Assembly: GCF_900215355.1 (NCBI RefSeq)
Contig: NZ_OBEA01000002.1
Span: 558,001 to 622,000 of the forward strand
From: Pseudooceanicola antarcticus
GTDB lineage: Bacteria; Pseudomonadota; Alphaproteobacteria; Rhodobacterales; Rhodobacteraceae
Length of the DNA: 64,000 bases
Reading direction: 5' to 3'
Position 1 is the stretch's first letter. Each line of letters opens with the position of its first letter. The position numbers and the translations under genes were made by a program. Shown piece by piece: positions 61,825 to 64,000 of the stretch. The notes beneath the pieces were generated by a model that saw nothing but the letters and a program-made list of their open reading frames with translations, ran no database searches and was not told where the DNA came from.

Positions 61825-63105
61825 ATGAAACTGACCCGCAGAACCCTGCTTGGCACCATGGGCGCCGCCGCTGCCGCCAGCGCGCTGCCTTTCAAGGCCA
61901 TGGCCGCCACCCAGTCGATCCGCCATTTCTGGTGGGGCAACCCGACACGGGACGAGCGCACCTTCAAGGTGATCGAGATGTTCCAGGGCTCTCACCCCGA
62001 TATCGCCGTGCAGGGCGAGACCATCGGCTGGGGCGACTACTGGACCAAGATGGCCACCCAGACCGCCGGCGGCAACATGGCCGACGTGATCCAGATGGCC
62101 CACACCTACATCCACGAATACGTCCAGCGTGGCGGCGTGGTGCCGCTGAACGACTACATCGGCAATGGCATCGACCTGTCGCATTACGACGCGGGCGCCA
62201 ATGACATCGGCACCATGGGCGGCGACCTCTACGGCATCAACATTGGCGCCACCTGTCCCTCGATCCCCTACAACAAGCGCGTCTTTGAGGAAGCCGGTGT
62301 CGAGTTCGACCCGCTGGCATGGACCACCGACGATTTCGCCGCCGCCTGCGAGAAGATCACCTCGTCCACCGGCGGCGCCGTCACCGGCTCGGAAGACATG
62401 TCGCTCTACATGGAGACCTTCGAGATCTTCTGCCGCCAGGCGGGCGTGGATTTCTACTCCGAGGATGGCGAGCTGACGATGACCGTCGAGCAGGTCGCGG
62501 CCTGGTGGCAGATGTGGAAGGACCTGCGCGACGCGGGCGTGGTCGAGGGCAAGGATGCCACGGTCCAGCTGGACAAGGGCATGGCCGACCTCGGGCTCAT
62601 TCGGGGCACCACGGCGACGACCTTCCGCTGGGCCAACCAGACCGGCGCCCTGCAGGGGCTGATGCAGGACCCGCTGGGCCTGGCCATCGTGCCGCAGCGT
62701 GCCGGCCTGCAGTCGGGCCACTTCGTGCTGCCCTCGATGTTCCTCTGCCTGACCCGCGACGCCGGCGATATCCCCGCCGCGCTGGCCTATATCGACAACT
62801 GGGTCAACGACGAAGAGACGATCAAGGTCCTGGGTATCGACCGGGGCATCCCGCCCAGCCAGAAGGGCCGCGACATCCTGGCCCCGCAGCTGAACGAGAC
62901 CGACGCCATGGTGGTGACCTTCTTCGGCGAGACCCAGTCGCAGATCCTTTCCACTCCGGTCATCGGGCCCAAGGGCTCGGGCGAGGTGCGTGACAGCTTC
63001 ATGCGCACCGGCACCGAGGTGGTGCTGGGCAACATGTCGCCCCAGGATGCAGCGGACCAGTTCATCCACGATGCCGAGGGCATCCTGATCCGCGCCAGCC
63101 GCTAA
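61825..63105 (+). CDS. ABC sugar transporter substrate-binding protein (family 1)
   Basis: A 426-residue periplasmic binding protein. A Tat-like signal is present (TRRTLLGTMGAAAAASA, residues 4-20). The mature part has FWWGNPTRDERT and the family-1 segment GVVPLNDYIGNGIDL. AGGAGGAGA precedes the ATG. It is 85 bp downstream of the GH105 gene and followed by a MalF-like permease, so its ligand is probably an unsaturated or rhamnose-containing oligosaccharide. The family call is strong; the ligand is inferred. Confidence 0.9.
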   Translation: MKLTRRTLLGTMGAAAAASALPFKAMAATQSIRHFWWGNPTRDERTFKVIEMFQGSHPDIAVQGETIGWGDYWTKMATQTAGGNMADVIQMAHTYIHEYVQRGGVVPLNDYIGNGIDLSHYDAGANDIGTMGGDLYGINIGATCPSIPYNKRVFEEAGVEFDPLAWTTDDFAAACEKITSSTGGAVTGSEDMSLYMETFEIFCRQAGVDFYSEDGELTMTVEQVAAWWQMWKDLRDAGVVEGKDATVQLDKGMADLGLIRGTTATTFRWANQTGALQGLMQDPLGLAIVPQRAGLQSGHFVLPSMFLCLTRDAGDIPAALAYIDNWVNDEETIKVLGIDRGIPPSQKGRDILAPQLNETDAMVVTFFGETQSQILSTPVIGPKGSGEVRDSFMRTGTEVVLGNMSPQDAADQFIHDAEGILIRASR

Positions 63106-63121
63106 GTTCCTCCCTCCGGCT

Positions 63122-63178
63122 CCGCCCCGCAGGCGGGGCCGGTTCTGGCCCCCGCCGCCTCGCAGTGGGCGGGGGTCC
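63122..63178 (+). terminator. Two hairpins between binding protein and permease genes (possible attenuator)
   Basis: GCCCCGC-AG-GCGGGGC (63124-63139) is followed by GGCCCCCGCC (63147-63156) pairing with GGCGGGGGTCC (63168-63178), with a minor bulge. There is no T-run. This position between sugar-binding protein and permease genes is common for partial terminators. Confidence 0.5.
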
Positions 63179-63202
63179 GAAATCACCGCTCGAAGGCCCG
63201 AA

Positions 63203-64000
63203 ATGCGCAAATTCTTCCGCAGAAACACCGCCGGATATGTCTTCCTGACACCCTGGCTGGTTGGCTTCTTCTTCCTGGCCCTGGGGCCGATCCTGGTGTC
63301 GCTCTACCTCAGCTTCACCCGCTACGACATGGTCTCGGCGCCGGTCTGGGACGGGCTGGGCAACTACCGGTACATGTTTGAATACGACCGCCGCTTCTGG
63401 AAGGCGCTGGAGGTGACATTCACCTTCGTGGCCTTCTCGGTGCCGCTGCGCCTGGCCGCCGCCCTTGGCGTGGCCATGCTGCTGGACAAGGGGCTGCGCA
63501 CCATCGGTGTCTACCGGGCGATCTTCTACCTGCCCTCGCTGCTTGGCGCCTCGATCGCCATCGCGCTGCTCTGGCGCGAGATGTTCGGGCTGAACGGCGT
63601 GATCAACCAGGTGCTGGCCATGGTGGGCATCACCGGCAAGGGCTGGATCACCGATCCCGACACCTCGATCTACACCATCGTGGTGCTGGCGATGTGGCAG
63701 TTCGGCTCTCCGATGCTCATCTTCCTCGCGGGCCTGCGCGGCATCCCGCGTGACCTCTACGAGGCCGCCGAGATCGACGGCACCTCGCGCTTCCGCCAGT
63801 TCCGCCGCATCACCCTGCCGATGCTGGCACCGGTGATCTTCTTCAACCTCGTGCTGCAGACCATCGAGGCCTTCAAGACCTTCACCTCGGCCTTCATCAT
63901 CTCGAACGGCACCGGCGCCCCCGCCGACAGCCTGCTGTTCTACACGGTCTATCTCTTCAACGAGGCCTTCAAGTTCTTCCGCATGGGTTATGCCTCGGCG
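63203..64000 (+). CDS. ABC sugar transporter permease, MalF-like (3' end outside window)
   Basis: The first 266 residues of a sugar permease. Its first membrane helix is TAGYVFLTPWLVGFFFLALG, with VSLYLSFTRYDM after it. The EAA coupling loop is visible as YEAAEIDGTSRFRQFRRITL near residue 190. It forms the channel with a second permease expected just beyond the window. The start is set by an ATG 97 bp after the binding protein, with a weak AAGG-type ribosome site. Confidence 0.9.
   Translation, partial: MRKFFRRNTAGYVFLTPWLVGFFFLALGPILVSLYLSFTRYDMVSAPVWDGLGNYRYMFEYDRRFWKALEVTFTFVAFSVPLRLAAALGVAMLLDKGLRTIGVYRAIFYLPSLLGASIAIALLWREMFGLNGVINQVLAMVGITGKGWITDPDTSIYTIVVLAMWQFGSPMLIFLAGLRGIPRDLYEAAEIDGTSRFRQFRRITLPMLAPVIFFNLVLQTIEAFKTFTSAFIISNGTGAPADSLLFYTVYLFNEAFKFFRMGYASA

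Overview
The window is GC-rich, densely coded DNA from an alphaproteobacterium, most likely a Rhodobacterales (Roseobacter-type) member. This rests on the hisS-hisZ-hisG cluster with a short HisG, a B12-dependent class II ribonucleotide reductase beside a DUF1489 gene, an xdhABC-BMP transporter operon, many ABC and TRAP importers, and a GC-rich palindromic repeat of a type I associate with Rhodobacterales genomes. Family names come from reading translated sequence; no database search was possible.

Layout. (1) 0-10 kb, minus strand: a partial FAD oxidoreductase, then a purine uptake and oxidation operon running xdhA-xdhB-xdhC-ATPase-permease-permease-BMP binding protein and ending at a clear terminator. 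(2) 10-21 kb, core genome: an SRPBCC protein, dnaE, slyX, hisS-hisZ-hisG, a DUF1489 gene and nrdJ, whose promoter carries a likely pair of NrdR boxes. (3) 21.26-35.26 kb: tRNA-Cys(GCA), followed by a genomic island bounded by a 44-bp direct repeat of the tRNA 3' half. The island holds a tyrosine integrase with a premature stop and a tightly overlapping ten-gene operon (IclR regulator, two unrecognised proteins, an M19-like protein, a PotABCD-type importer, a RidA-like protein, a GlcD-like flavoprotein). A TPP-dependent enzyme is divergent from it. (4) 35.26-48.5 kb: a second, more decayed integrase remnant, suggesting stacked islands, then a 3,133-residue autotransporter adhesin, a Sel1-repeat protein and an acyltransferase-SGNH protein.

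(5) 49.1-58.9 kb: a catabolic locus with both aconitase X subunits, a PF12831-type flavoprotein, a LysR regulator, a TRAP importer, an IlvD/Edd dehydratase and a MarR regulator. The TRAP and ilvD promoters share a motif. (6) 58.9-64 kb: pectin or ulvan oligosaccharide use, with an SGNH esterase, a KdgR-like IclR regulator, a GH105 unsaturated uronyl hydrolase and an ABC sugar importer cut by the window end.

The best candidates for undescribed biology are the tRNA-Cys island operon with its two unrecognised proteins, and the aconitase X/flavoprotein/TRAP/IlvD locus, which lacks a visible pyrroline-2-carboxylate reductase. The giant autotransporter with a two-step repeat and its two partner genes is also unusual.
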